From the NCBI RefSeq assembly GCF_000518265.1, contig NZ_JADG01000030.1, positions 1 to 38,283 of the forward strand: a stretch of DNA of 38,283 nucleotides, written 5' to 3'. The notes under the pieces were generated by a model, which worked only from the letters and a program-made list of their open reading frames with translations, searched no databases and was not told the DNA's origin. This DNA is from Actinomadura oligospora ATCC 43269 (GTDB taxonomy: Bacteria > Actinomycetota > Actinomycetes > Streptosporangiales > Streptosporangiaceae). The position numbers and the translations under genes are program-made. This document shows, in pieces, positions 1-7,904 of the stretch. Each line of letters starts with the position of its first letter. Position 1 is the first letter of the stretch.

Positions 1-33
1 CGACCGGTACTAATAGGCCGAGTGGCTTGAACA
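1..33 (+). rRNA. 23S ribosomal RNA, 3' end only
   Basis: The first bases carry the conserved 3'-terminal segment of large-subunit rRNA (ACCGGTACTAATAGGCCGAG followed by GGCTTGA). The gene starts outside the window. The exact 3' end is estimated by analogy with other actinobacterial 23S genes and could be off by a few bases. Confidence 0.9.
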
Positions 34-191
34 CACTGAACGTTCAAACCAATCGCTGCAAGAAACACGAGATGATTCGCGTCCCTGTGTGGTTCCCAGA
101 AAACAACTGGGTACCGCTATAAAGTGAATATCCGAGCTTGACGGCTCGAACGAGACTTGCCAACCCGGTGTTTCAGGGTTGTGCGTTGATC
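34..191 (+). other. 23S-5S internal transcribed spacer
   Basis: This is the region between the 23S tip and the 5S start. It is visibly less GC-rich than the rest of the window, as usual for rRNA spacers. A small hairpin (AACCC/GGGTT, about 165-182) lies shortly before the 5S gene and may be part of processing. I see no tRNA in it. Confidence 0.75.
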
Positions 192-309
192 GTTCGGTGG
201 TTATGGCGAGGGGGAAACACCCGGTCCCATCCCGAACCCGGTAGTTAAGCCCCTCAGCGCCGATGGTACTGCATGGGAGACTGTGTGGGAGAGTAGGACG
301 CCGCCGGAC
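192..309 (+). rRNA. 5S ribosomal RNA
   Basis: The roughly 118-nt sequence has the actinobacterial 5S core (CCCGGTCCCATCCCGAACCC, then AGTTAAGCCCCTCAGCGCC and GGGAGAGTAGGACGCCGCC). The first ten bases (GTTCGGTGGT) pair with the last ten (GCCGCCGGAC) to form helix I with G-U wobbles, which fixes both ends to within a base or two. It is co-transcribed with the 23S gene. Confidence 0.95.
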
Positions 310-317
310 TATAATTG

Positions 318-353
318 GTCGAGGGTCGCCCCGATTTCGGGGCGGCCCTCGAC
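318..353 (+). terminator. rRNA operon terminator hairpin
   Basis: A 16-bp stem (318-333 with 338-353, a single G-U pair) closes a 4-nt loop just after the 5S gene. It has no T-tract, as is common in high-GC actinomycetes. Its position also argues that the following gene does not start at the TTG at 315, because the hairpin would then lie inside the coding region. Confidence 0.88.
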
Positions 354-419
354 GCATGTACGGGACCAGTCAAAGTAGGCTGCAAGGGTCTATCGAAGTA
401 CCGAGAAGTGACGGACGTG

Positions 420-3002
420 ATGAGCGCGGAAGACGACGGCCGCAGCGGAGGCCGCGAGCGGCGGGGCAACAACGGCGGACACGGGGAGCCCGGCCGTCGC
501 GCGGGCGATGCCCGTGGCGGCTTCAAGGGAAACGGGCCCCGGCGTGACGGCGGACCGCGCGGAGGCGCGCCGCGTTCCGGTGGCGAACGTGGCCGCTTCG
601 GCGGCGATGGCGGCGACCGCGGGCGGTCCGGTGGACCGGGCTCTGGCGGACGTTCGTTCTCTGGTGGCCGCGGTAACGGCGGCGGCTGGCGGGACCGTCC
701 GGGCGGGCAGCGCGACGAGCGCGGCCAGGGCCAGGGGCGTCCGTTCCGTGGATCCGACGACCGGCGCGGTCCAGGCGGCGACGACCGCCGTGAGGGCCGG
801 CCCGGTGGTGACCGGCGCTTCCAGGGCGGCGGCCAGGGCCGTCGCTTCGAGGGCGGCGGTGAGCGTCGGCCCGATGACCGTGGCGAGCGGCGCTTCGGTG
901 ATCGCGACAACCGGGGGGGCCGGGACGACCGGCGCTCCGGTGGGCGCGACGACCGCGGTGGTCAGAGGTTCGAGGGGCGTGGCGGCGGCCGTCCGGGAGG
1001 CGGGGACTTCCGCCAGGGACGGCGGTTCGACGACCGGTCGGACGAGCGTCGTTCTGAGGGCGGTCCCCGTGAGGGACGCCGGGACGACCAGCGTTCCGGT
1101 GGTGGCTTCCGCCAGGACGGCCGTTCCGGCGGCGACCGGCGGTTCCAGGGCCGTGACGAGCGAGGTGGCGGCTTCCGCGACCGCGATGACCGCCGTGGAG
1201 GTGGCCGTTACGAGGACCGCGGCGAGCGGCGTGGAGGGTTCCAGGAGCGCGGTGAGCGCTCCGGGGGCTTCCAGGGCCGCGACGAGCGGCGTGGCGGTTC
1301 CCAGGGCCGGGATGAGCGGTCTGGTGGCTTCCAGGGGCGCGGTGAGCGCTCTGGAGGGTTCCAGGGTCGGGACGACCGCCGTGGTGGGTTCCAGGGTCGG
1401 GACGATGACCGGCGTGGAGAAGGCCAGGGTCGGGATGACCGGCGCGGGGGCTTCCAGGATCGTGGTGAGCGCCGCGGAGGATTCCAGGGGCGCGACGAGC
1501 GGTCTGGTGGGTTCCAGGGGCGCGGTGAGCGGTCCGGGGGCTTCCAGGGGCGTGATGACCGGCGCGGTGGCTACCAGGGGCGGGACGACCGCCGTGGTGG
1601 GACCCAGGGCCGGGACGACGACCGGCGTGGGGGATTCCAGGAGCGCGGTGAGCGTCGTGGAGGCTTCCAGGGCCGGGATGAGCGGTCTGGTGGGTTCCAG
1701 GGGCGCGGTGAGCGGTCTGGTGGGTTCCAGGGGCGCGGTGAGCGGTCCGGGGGCTTCCAGGGTCGGGACGACCGCCGTGGTGGGTCCCAGGGCCGTGATG
1801 ACCGGCGCGGTGGATACCGGGGTCGGGACGAGCGGTCCGGCGGGTACCAGGGGCGCGGTGAGCGCTCCGGGGGCTACCAGGGCCGTGACGACAGGCGTGG
1901 CGGTGGCGGCTTCCGTGGGGCGCGTCGTCCTCAGGACGGGGAGCGACGGTCGTACGGGCCGCGCGACGAGGCGCGGGAGCAGGCGCCGAAGCACGACGAC
2001 CCGCAGCTGCCGGACGACGTGACCGGCGCCGAGCTGGACGAGGAGGCCCGTGAGGAGCTGCGCACGCTCCCCAAGGACCTCGCGGCTCGTGTGGCGCGGC
2101 ATCTGGTGATGGCCGGCCGTATGGCCGAGGACGACCCGGAGCTGTCCTACAAGCACGCGCGTGCGGCCCGGCGGCTGGCGTCGCGGGTCGGGATCGTCCG
2201 GGAGGCGGCCGGGCTCGCGGCGTACGCGGCGGGTGAGTGGGCCGAGGCGCTGTCGGAGCTGCGCGCGGCGCGGCGGCTGGGCGCGGGTGACGAGGACTAC
2301 CTGCCGGTCATGGCCGACGCGGAGCGCGGCCTCGGCCGTCCGGAGCGGGCGCTGGACGTGATCAAGTCGGCGGAGGCGGCGCGGCTGGACCAGATGGGCG
2401 CCGTCGAACTGCGGATCGTGGAGTCCGGCGTCCGCCGGGACCTCGGGCAGTTCGACGCGGCCGTGGTGACGCTGCAGGTGCCGGAGCTGCAGGACCGCAG
2501 GCTGCGTCCGTGGTCGGCGCGGCTGTTCTACGCCTACGCGGACGCCCTGGTCGACGCGGGCCGTGAGGACGAGGCGTCCGAGTGGTTCGCCCGTTCGGCG
2601 GCGGCCGACCGTGACGCCGAGACCGACGCGGCCGAGCGGTACGCCGAGCTCGAGGGCCTGGACATCCTCGACACCGAGGAGGGCGAGGACACCGACGGCG
2701 AGATCAGCGAGGCCGTGGCCGAGGCGATGCCGGAGGCCGACGAGGCGTCCGCCGAGCTTCCGGTCGAGGACGACCCGCGCGTCGAGGAGGAGCCGGACGC
2801 CCCCGAGGTCTACGAGGAGGACGAGGCCGTGGCCGAGGCCGCCGCGGCTCCGGCCACCGCCCCGGTCTTCCTCGAGCCGAAGGTCGAGGAGTTCGAGGAC
2901 GACGACGAGCTCGAGGACGACGCCGAGGACGAGGCTGACGCCGAGGACGAGGACGAGCCCAAGGGCAAGGGTGACGGCGGCGAGGGCAAGCCGTCCGCCT
3001 GA
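420..3002 (+). CDS. RGG/decapeptide-repeat protein with TPR-like domain and acidic tail
   Basis: The 860-residue protein has three parts. Residues 1-530 are a basic, Gly/Arg/Asp-rich low-complexity region with many RGG and RG boxes; residues 272-493 are 22 near-identical copies of a decapeptide of the type GGFQGRDERS. Residues about 534-750 are helical and TPR-like, a conserved actinobacterial domain. Residues about 750-855 are a Glu/Asp-rich tail. RGG boxes are known RNA-binding and condensate-forming elements, so an RNA or ribosome-related role is an inference from composition and from its place directly after the 5S gene. The TPR-like part resembles the family found next to the HAD phosphatase in other actinobacteria (Rv1691-like). 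ATG 420 is preferred because the frame upstream runs through the rRNA terminator; GTG 408 is the alternative. A TAGGCT box at 376-381 could be its -10. A strong terminator follows the stop. Confidence 0.85.
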   Translation: MSAEDDGRSGGRERRGNNGGHGEPGRRAGDARGGFKGNGPRRDGGPRGGAPRSGGERGRFGGDGGDRGRSGGPGSGGRSFSGGRGNGGGWRDRPGGQRDERGQGQGRPFRGSDDRRGPGGDDRREGRPGGDRRFQGGGQGRRFEGGGERRPDDRGERRFGDRDNRGGRDDRRSGGRDDRGGQRFEGRGGGRPGGGDFRQGRRFDDRSDERRSEGGPREGRRDDQRSGGGFRQDGRSGGDRRFQGRDERGGGFRDRDDRRGGGRYEDRGERRGGFQERGERSGGFQGRDERRGGSQGRDERSGGFQGRGERSGGFQGRDDRRGGFQGRDDDRRGEGQGRDDRRGGFQDRGERRGGFQGRDERSGGFQGRGERSGGFQGRDDRRGGYQGRDDRRGGTQGRDDDRRGGFQERGERRGGFQGRDERSGGFQGRGERSGGFQGRGERSGGFQGRDDRRGGSQGRDDRRGGYRGRDERSGGYQGRGERSGGYQGRDDRRGGGGFRGARRPQDGERRSYGPRDEAREQAPKHDDPQLPDDVTGAELDEEAREELRTLPKDLAARVARHLVMAGRMAEDDPELSYKHARAARRLASRVGIVREAAGLAAYAAGEWAEALSELRAARRLGAGDEDYLPVMADAERGLGRPERALDVIKSAEAARLDQMGAVELRIVESGVRRDLGQFDAAVVTLQVPELQDRRLRPWSARLFYAYADALVDAGREDEASEWFARSAAADRDAETDAAERYAELEGLDILDTEEGEDTDGEISEAVAEAMPEADEASAELPVEDDPRVEEEPDAPEVYEEDEAVAEAAAAPATAPVFLEPKVEEFEDDDELEDDAEDEADAEDEDEPKGKGDGGEGKPSA
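1233..1898 (+). repeat. 30-bp in-frame minisatellite, 22 units (20 x 30 bp, 2 x 33 bp)
   Basis: Twenty-two consecutive units encode GG[F/Y/S/T/E]QxR[D/G][E/D]R[R/S]. Two units carry an extra Asp codon, making 666 bp in total. Unit order shows a second-level repeat: the run DRGERR - GRDERS - GRGERS - GRDDRR recurs later as ERGERR - GRDERS - GRGERS (twice) - GRDDRR, which suggests duplication of multi-unit blocks. There are no spacers, so this is not a CRISPR array. Confidence 0.95.
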
Positions 3003-3020
3003 CCTGGCGTGAGGCACCTG

Positions 3021-3061
3021 ACGGGCCGCGTTGACGGAGTTGATCCGTCGGCGCGGCCCGT
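3021..3061. terminator. Bidirectional terminator between convergent genes
   Basis: The stem is 10 bp (3021-3030 with 3052-3061), then a 2x2 internal loop, then 6 bp (3033-3038 with 3044-3049), with a 5-nt loop. It lies between the stops of the RGG protein gene and the convergent MBL-fold gene, so it can serve both. No T-run follows. Confidence 0.8.
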
Positions 3062-3079
3062 TCGGCGTTTCAGGGGCGG

Positions 3080-4018
3080 TCAGGCGTGCCGGTTGAGGGC
3101 GTGGATGATGCCCGCGACGTTGCTCTCGGTGCTGTTCAGCACCTCGTACTTGAAGGCGAGGTCGGGGTCGACGTCGTCGGCGGTGATCCGGTAGCGGTCG
3201 TCGGTGCGGTCGCGGACCATGGCGACGGCGTGGTCGAGTTCGGGGTTCTCGTCGTGGGCGGCGCGGACGACGTCCACCCAGACCCGCAGTTCCTCGGCCG
3301 ACCGGTCGAGGGTGTCGTCGACCTCGGTGACGGGGCCGTAGTGGGCGAACAGCAGCCGCGACGGGCCGAGGGCCTTGAACTTGTCGAGCGAGGCGAGGGC
3401 GGTGTCGAGGTCGAAGTCCGGCGGCGGGGTGGCGGGCCGGACGTCGGCGGTCTCGGGGATGTAGATCCCGGCGGCGTCCCCGACGTACAGGTCGCCGGTG
3501 GCCGAGTCGACCAGGCCGACGTGGTGCTTGGCGTGGCCGGGGGAGTAGTGCGACTCCAGGCGCCGTCCGCCGCCGAGGTCGATCACGCCGGTGTCCTCCA
3601 CGGCGCGGATGCGGGTGGCCTCGGTGGGCTTCAGCTCGCCGAAGAGGGTGTCGAGCAGGTCGCCGTAGACCATGCGGGCGCTGCGCATGAGCCGTTCGGG
3701 GCTGGCGAGGTGCCGGGCGCCCTTCTCGTGGACGACGACCTCGGCGCCGGGGTACATCTCGGCGATGTCGCCGACGCCGCCGGCGTGGTCGAGGTGGATG
3801 TGGGTGACCACGACGGTCGCCAGGTCGGACGCGGAGACGCCGAGTTCGTCCAGGGCGGCCTTCACGATGGGCGCGGATCCGGCCGTCCCGGGCTCGACCA
3901 GGCATGGCCGGTCGGACAGGATCAGGTAACCGGCGGTGATACCTGAGTAACCCGCCATCCGGGTGTCGATCTCATAGACGTCCCCGCCGAGCGGCGTGAT
4001 CGTGGTCTTGGTGTCCAT
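3080..4018 (-). CDS. Metallo-beta-lactamase-fold hydrolase
   Basis: The 312-residue protein has the dinuclear-metal signature THIHLDHAGG with H73, H75, D77 and H78. Further expected ligands are H162 (in PGHAKHH), D181 (in VGDAAG) and H226 (in AHYGP). It belongs to the broad MBL-fold hydrolase family (glyoxalase II-like or lactonase-like); the substrate cannot be told from sequence. It is the last gene of a minus-strand set after DUF1015 and NUDIX genes, 55 bp behind the NUDIX stop. The start lacks a clear Shine-Dalgarno sequence. Confidence 0.88.
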   Translation of the reverse strand: MDTKTTITPLGGDVYEIDTRMAGYSGITAGYLILSDRPCLVEPGTAGSAPIVKAALDELGVSASDLATVVVTHIHLDHAGGVGDIAEMYPGAEVVVHEKGARHLASPERLMRSARMVYGDLLDTLFGELKPTEATRIRAVEDTGVIDLGGGRRLESHYSPGHAKHHVGLVDSATGDLYVGDAAGIYIPETADVRPATPPPDFDLDTALASLDKFKALGPSRLLFAHYGPVTEVDDTLDRSAEELRVWVDVVRAAHDENPELDHAVAMVRDRTDDRYRITADDVDPDLAFKYEVLNSTESNVAGIIHALNRHA

Positions 4019-4073
4019 GACACGATCATCGCGCCGTGACCACCCGATACTCCAGTCCCCCGGCCGGGAGAAG

Positions 4074-4475
4074 TCAGCGCAGGTCGCCGGTGGCGTGCAG
4101 GTCGTCGAAGATCAGCTGGTCCACCGGGGAGACGCGGTCGCGGTCGGCGTAGCCGAGCCAGACGGTCTCGGCGATCTCGGCGGCCGGGGTGAGGGTGCCG
4201 GTGTAGTCGGCGGCGTAGCAGGTCATCTTGACGACGATGCCCTCGGCCTGGCCGTGCGCCTGCGCCTCCCAGGTGCCGACGTGCCGGACGGTCGCCGGGT
4301 CGAGGGCGACGGTGAGCTCCTCGGCGATCTCGCGGAGCAGGGTCTGCTCGTCGGTCTCGCCCTGCTCGCGCTTGCCGCCGGGCAGGTAGTAGGCGTCCTT
4401 GCCATGGGAACGGGTGCTGAGGATCAGGCCGTCCTCGATCCGGATCCACGCCACCTTGTCGATCATCTTCGCCAC
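4074..4475 (-). CDS. NUDIX hydrolase
   Basis: The 133-residue protein has a complete Nudix box: G34, then E40, then R48-E49 and E52-E53 (GX5EX7REUXEEXGU, with Thr at the usual Gly position near the end). The box binds Mg2+ and hydrolyses nucleoside diphosphate-linked compounds; the exact substrate is unknown. Length is typical of a single-domain NUDIX. It starts with GTG and lies 33 bp after the DUF1015 gene, so the two are probably co-transcribed. Confidence 0.9.
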   Translation of the reverse strand: MAKMIDKVAWIRIEDGLILSTRSHGKDAYYLPGGKREQGETDEQTLLREIAEELTVALDPATVRHVGTWEAQAHGQAEGIVVKMTCYAADYTGTLTPAAEIAETVWLGYADRDRVSPVDQLIFDDLHATGDLR

Positions 4476-4508
4476 GGACCGACCGTACCGGACGGGACGG
4501 CCGGGCCG

Positions 4509-5855
4509 TCACGGCGGGGCGAGCAGGCGGAACACCATGCCCATCCGCGGTTTGGGGCCGAAGGACGTCGACTTGCGGGGGACGCGCTCGCCGCCGCCCG
4601 CGACGGCCACCACGTCGGTGACCTTCATCGGGTTGAGGATCACGGCGGTGCCGCCGGAGCGGCGGGCGCGGGCCAGCGCGGCGGCCGGGTCGTCGTGCAC
4701 CACCTCGACGCTGCGCTCGTTCTCCGGGACGCCCCAGACGCCCGCGATGAGCAGGTGGTCCAGGACGGCGGTGTCGAGCCGCCGCCAGGTCGGGGAGCGG
4801 TCGGCGGGCATGACGGCGGCCAGCCGTGCCGGGTCGGGGTCGGTGAGCAGGTGCAGGCCGTCCCCGCCGCCGAGCAGGAACGCCGGGCGGTCCGACGCGT
4901 CCGCGAGGGCCCTGACGGCGTCGGTGAGGGGCCCGGGCAGCGCGGTGACCTCCATGACGCCCTTGGCCCGTTCCAGGGCCTTGCGGGGCGACAGGCCCGG
5001 CAGGACGCGGTGGATCGCGCCGAGCCGCGGCGGGTAGCGGGTCGAGTCGACCAGCAGCGCGAGGCCGTGGTCCCAGGGGCCGTCGCCGTGGCCGGAGCGG
5101 TGGTGGCGGGCCTGGAGCGTCCGGTAGGTGGCGTAGCGATGGTGGCCGTCGGCGATCAGCGCCTGGCGGTCGCGCAGGTCGGCGGCGATCCGGGCCAGCA
5201 GGGCCGGGTCGGTGATGCGCCAGAGGCGGTGCACGAGGCCGTCGGAGGCGGGGAACTCCATGAGCGGGGCGGCCTGGGCGGTCTCGTCCACGATCCGCGC
5301 GGCGTCGCCGCCGCCCTCGTGGATCAGGAGGATCGGCTCGAGGTTGGCGTTCGCCTCGCTCATCAGGGCCAGCCGGTCGCGGACGGGGCCCGGGTACACG
5401 TCCTCGTGGGGGAGGATCACGCCCTGGGACTCGGCGCGGAGCCCGACCGCGCCGACCAGGCCGCGCTGGTGGACGGTGTGCCGGTCGGCCGCCTCGTAGA
5501 CGTACAGGGCGGGGTCGGGATCGACGGTGAGGACGCCCTCGTCCAGCCAGCGGCGCAGGGTCTCACCGGCCTCCCGGTAGCCGCCGCCGGGTTGGCTCGG
5601 CAGGATCAGCCGGACGAAGTTGTGCCCGCCCTCCGACAGCAGCCGGCGGCGTTCGGCGTCGTCGATGAGGTCGTACGGGGGTGTCGTGACGGAGGCCAGG
5701 TCGCCGACCACGGCGGGGTCGAAGCGGACGCCGCGGAACGGCGCCAGCTCGAGTCCCGCGCCGTCCGCGGGCCCGATGTCGCCGAAGATGCGCGCGCTGA
5801 ACTCCTCCGAGGTCGTCGTCGGTCCGGAGGGGACGTCTCGTTCCACTGTGGGCAT
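4509..5855 (-). CDS. DUF1015 family protein
   Basis: The 448-residue protein matches the DUF1015 family, widespread in bacteria and of unknown biochemical function. Recognisable parts are the N-terminal block around FRGVRFDP and TTPPYDLID, and the family hallmark ADGHHRYAT (residues 235-243). It is the first gene of the minus-strand set with NUDIX and MBL hydrolases and is divergent from the TPR gene at 5925. The only good Shine-Dalgarno-like sequence (GGAGGA) is about 19 bases upstream of the ATG, so leaderless translation or a slightly different start is possible. Confidence 0.87.
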   Translation of the reverse strand: MPTVERDVPSGPTTTSEEFSARIFGDIGPADGAGLELAPFRGVRFDPAVVGDLASVTTPPYDLIDDAERRRLLSEGGHNFVRLILPSQPGGGYREAGETLRRWLDEGVLTVDPDPALYVYEAADRHTVHQRGLVGAVGLRAESQGVILPHEDVYPGPVRDRLALMSEANANLEPILLIHEGGGDAARIVDETAQAAPLMEFPASDGLVHRLWRITDPALLARIAADLRDRQALIADGHHRYATYRTLQARHHRSGHGDGPWDHGLALLVDSTRYPPRLGAIHRVLPGLSPRKALERAKGVMEVTALPGPLTDAVRALADASDRPAFLLGGGDGLHLLTDPDPARLAAVMPADRSPTWRRLDTAVLDHLLIAGVWGVPENERSVEVVHDDPAAALARARRSGGTAVILNPMKVTDVVAVAGGGERVPRKSTSFGPKPRMGMVFRLLAPP

Positions 5856-5924
5856 GGTAATCGCCTGAGGGATTCCTCCGGCGGCCGGGTACGGTCGAGA
5901 TGATCGCAGTCCGAGGGAGGGCAG

Positions 5925-6356
5925 ATGGGCGCTGACGGGCCGGAGCGGCAGCCGGACGGTCCCGGGGAGGATTCGGCCGTCCCGGAGGGCGGCGTCTACG
6001 AGTGGTACACCAGGGGGCTCTCATTGCTGAGGGCGGGCAGCCCGGCCGCGGCCGTGCAGTTGCTGACCCGGGCCGCGGAGGCCGAGCCGGCCTCGCGGAG
6101 CATCCGCGAGGCCCTCGCCCGCGCCCAGTACGGCGCGCGGCTCTTCCACGCCGCAGCCGACAGCTTCCGGAGCATCGTCGAGGACGACCCGGCCGAGGAC
6201 TACGCGCTGTTCGGTCTCGGGCTCGCCCTGAGCCGCGTGGGCGACTTCTCCGGGGCGGTCGAGTACCTCGCGCTGGCCGTGGCGATGCGTCCGGACAACA
6301 AGGACTACGCCAACGCCCTCCGGCACGCGCGCGCGACGTTGGAGTCGCGGCGCTGA
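5925..6356 (+). CDS. Tetratricopeptide-repeat protein
   Basis: The 143-residue protein carries about three helical TPR-like pairs from residue 24 onward (GLSLLRAGSPAAAVQLL, RAQYGARLFHAAADSF, GLGLALSRVGDFSGAVEYL). Such repeats are protein-interaction scaffolds; no catalytic motif is present and it is presumably cytoplasmic. A strong ribosome-binding sequence (GAGGGAGGG) precedes the ATG. It lies 62 bp before the HAD phosphatase gene in the same direction, so they probably form one transcript. Confidence 0.85.
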   Translation: MGADGPERQPDGPGEDSAVPEGGVYEWYTRGLSLLRAGSPAAAVQLLTRAAEAEPASRSIREALARAQYGARLFHAAADSFRSIVEDDPAEDYALFGLGLALSRVGDFSGAVEYLALAVAMRPDNKDYANALRHARATLESRR

Positions 6357-6418
6357 GCCAGGGCTTGGGACGGGACGGACGAGTGCGCCGCCGGGTGTGG
6401 CGTGGGGGAGAGGAAGAC

Positions 6419-7432
6419 GTGAAGGGTTCGGACAGGCCGCTCAGCGAGGCTTACGACGTCGCCCTGCTCGATCTGGACGGTGTCGTGTACGTCGGGCGCA
6501 GGCCCGTGCCGCGGGCGGCGGAGTCGCTCGCGAAGGCGCGCGCGGCCGGGCAGCGGCTCGCGTTCGTGACCAACAACGCCTCGCGGACGCCCGCGGCGGT
6601 CGTGGCGCTGCTCGCCGAGGTCGGCGTCCCGTCGTCGCCGGAGGACGTGGTGACCTCGGCGCAGGCGGCGGCGCGGCTGCTGTCGGAGCGGCTGCCCGCC
6701 GGGTCGAAGGTGCTGGTCGTCGGGGGGACGGCGCTGCGGGTCGCGCTGTACGACCGGGGGCTGCGTCCGGTGTCGGTGGCGTCGGAGCGTCCCGCGGCGG
6801 TCGTGCAGGGGTTCAGCCCCGACCTCGGGTACGGGCTGCTCGCCGAGGGCGGGAGGGCGGTCGCGCGCGGCGCGCTGTTCGTCGGTTCGAACGGTGACAC
6901 GACGATCCCCGGCGAGGGCGGCCCGCCGAAGCCCGGGAACGGCGCGTTGCTGCGGGTCATCCAGGCGGCGACGGGGGTGGAGCCGATCGTGACCGGCAAG
7001 CCGGAGGAGCCGCTGCACCGGGAGGCGGTGCTGCGCACCGGGGCCGAGCGGCCGCTGGTGGTCGGCGACCGGCTGGACACCGACATCGAGGGCGCGCACA
7101 ACGGCGGGGCCGACAGCCTGCTCGTCCTGACCGGCGTGGCCGGGCCGCTCGAGGTGCTGACCGCTCCGCCGAACCGGCGTCCGACCTACCTCGCGCCGGA
7201 TCTGACCGGGCTGCTCGTCCCGCACCCCCAGGTGAACCGGGCCGGTGACGCCGACAGCTGCGGCGGCTGGACGGCCCGGCGCGTCGGCGGCACGGTGGAA
7301 CTGGACGGCGCGGGTGATCCGTATGACGGGCTCCGGGCGCTGGCCGCGGCGTCCTGGCGGACGGGCGAGCCGGTCCGTCCGGAGGCGGTGGACGGCGCGC
7401 TGCGGAAACTCGACCTGCCGTCCGGGCACTGA
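6419..7432 (+). CDS. HAD-IIA family phosphatase (Rv1692-like)
   Basis: The 337-residue protein has all four HAD motifs: nucleophile D18 and acid/base D20 in DLDGVVYVG, motif II T51 in VTNNAS, the Lys of VTGKPEEP, and the acidic motif GDRLDTDIEGA. The large cap between motifs II and III is type IIA (NagD-like). Position before tlyA-nadK-recN matches M. tuberculosis Rv1692, reported as a glycerol-3-phosphate phosphatase; that substrate is an inference by synteny. GTG 6419 is chosen because GGGGGAGAGGAAG lies just upstream; the frame is open further upstream only because it shadows the TPR gene. Confidence 0.88.
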   Translation: MKGSDRPLSEAYDVALLDLDGVVYVGRRPVPRAAESLAKARAAGQRLAFVTNNASRTPAAVVALLAEVGVPSSPEDVVTSAQAAARLLSERLPAGSKVLVVGGTALRVALYDRGLRPVSVASERPAAVVQGFSPDLGYGLLAEGGRAVARGALFVGSNGDTTIPGEGGPPKPGNGALLRVIQAATGVEPIVTGKPEEPLHREAVLRTGAERPLVVGDRLDTDIEGAHNGGADSLLVLTGVAGPLEVLTAPPNRRPTYLAPDLTGLLVPHPQVNRAGDADSCGGWTARRVGGTVELDGAGDPYDGLRALAAASWRTGEPVRPEAVDGALRKLDLPSGH

Positions 7433-7443
7433 GCCGGGACGGC
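7417..7443. terminator. Short terminator hairpin between convergent genes
   Basis: GCCGTCC (7417-7423) pairs with GGACGGC (7437-7443), with three further inner pairs across one mismatch. It spans the stop of the HAD phosphatase gene and sits just before the end of the convergent SCP2-like gene, only 17 bp away. Confidence 0.5.
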
Positions 7444-7449
7444 CGGGCG

Positions 7450-7791
7450 CTACAGGACCTTGCGCAGGCGGATCAGGTCGAAGATGCTCGCCTCGATCTT
7501 GAGGCGGCCGGCGGCCCACGCCTTGGCCGGGCTGATCTCGTCGTGCGCGAGCGCGATCAGGTCGTCGCTGGCCACGGTCAGCTTGACCTGCGCGGACTTC
7601 GGGCTCGCCGTGGGTTGGAAGGGGTCCAGGCCGCCCCCGTGCAGGCGGGTGGCGTAGGCCAGCCCGAGGTCGGGCACCCGGCAGCTGATGGTCCGCTCGA
7701 CCACGTGCCGGGCGAACTTGTCCTCGTCCACGTCGGCGAGCCGCTCTGCGATCTTGTCGAGCGCGGCGCGGCACTCCTCCTCGTTGGCCAT
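7450..7791 (-). CDS. SCP2 sterol-binding-domain-like protein
   Basis: The 113-residue protein has the SCP2-type pattern: an N-terminal helix, a sheet (TISCRVPDLGLAYATRLHGG), and the diagnostic TVASDDLIALAHDEISPAKA followed by GRLKIEASIFDLIRL. SCP2 domains bind lipids or act as accessory domains; no ligand can be named here. It is the only minus-strand gene inside the otherwise plus-strand block and is divergent from the gene at 7905. Confidence 0.82.
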   Translation of the reverse strand: MANEEECRAALDKIAERLADVDEDKFARHVVERTISCRVPDLGLAYATRLHGGGLDPFQPTASPKSAQVKLTVASDDLIALAHDEISPAKAWAAGRLKIEASIFDLIRLRKVL

Positions 7792-7904
7792 GATCAGGCC
7801 GTTCCCCGTCCGGTCGGCGACGATGTCGTTCAGGGACGGTAGCGTTCAGACCGGACCCCGGGCGACCCGGGGCGCGCGGTTCGGGGTGTTCTTGGAGGTA
7901 AAGG

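Noticed and set aside
10..357. Minus-strand open frame of 115 codons
   Set aside because: It lies entirely over the 23S end, spacer, 5S gene and terminator.
1233..1898. Possible CRISPR array
   Set aside because: The 30-bp units are directly contiguous with no unique spacers, are in frame, and there are no cas genes.
508..2022. A 504-codon open frame in another plus-strand frame through the repeats
   Set aside because: It is a frame-shifted reading of the 30-bp units (Val/Ala/Gly-rich), with no ribosome-binding site and no family match. The GGFQGRDERS frame continues into a conserved domain; this one does not.
390..3905. A 1171-codon open frame on the minus strand across the RGG gene and the MBL gene
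   Set aside because: It is antisense to two well-supported genes; its composition is what the complement of Gly/Arg/Asp repeat codons gives, with no recognisable domain.
6002..6418. Upstream extension of the HAD phosphatase frame
   Set aside because: It overlaps the TPR gene in another frame; GTG 6419 has a good ribosome-binding site and gives the normal family N-terminus.
7856..7872. CCCCGGG-CGA-CCCGGGG hairpin in the leader of the gene at 7905
   Set aside because: A perfect 7-bp stem, but made only of G and C and with no conserved riboswitch or attenuator features, so chance is likely.
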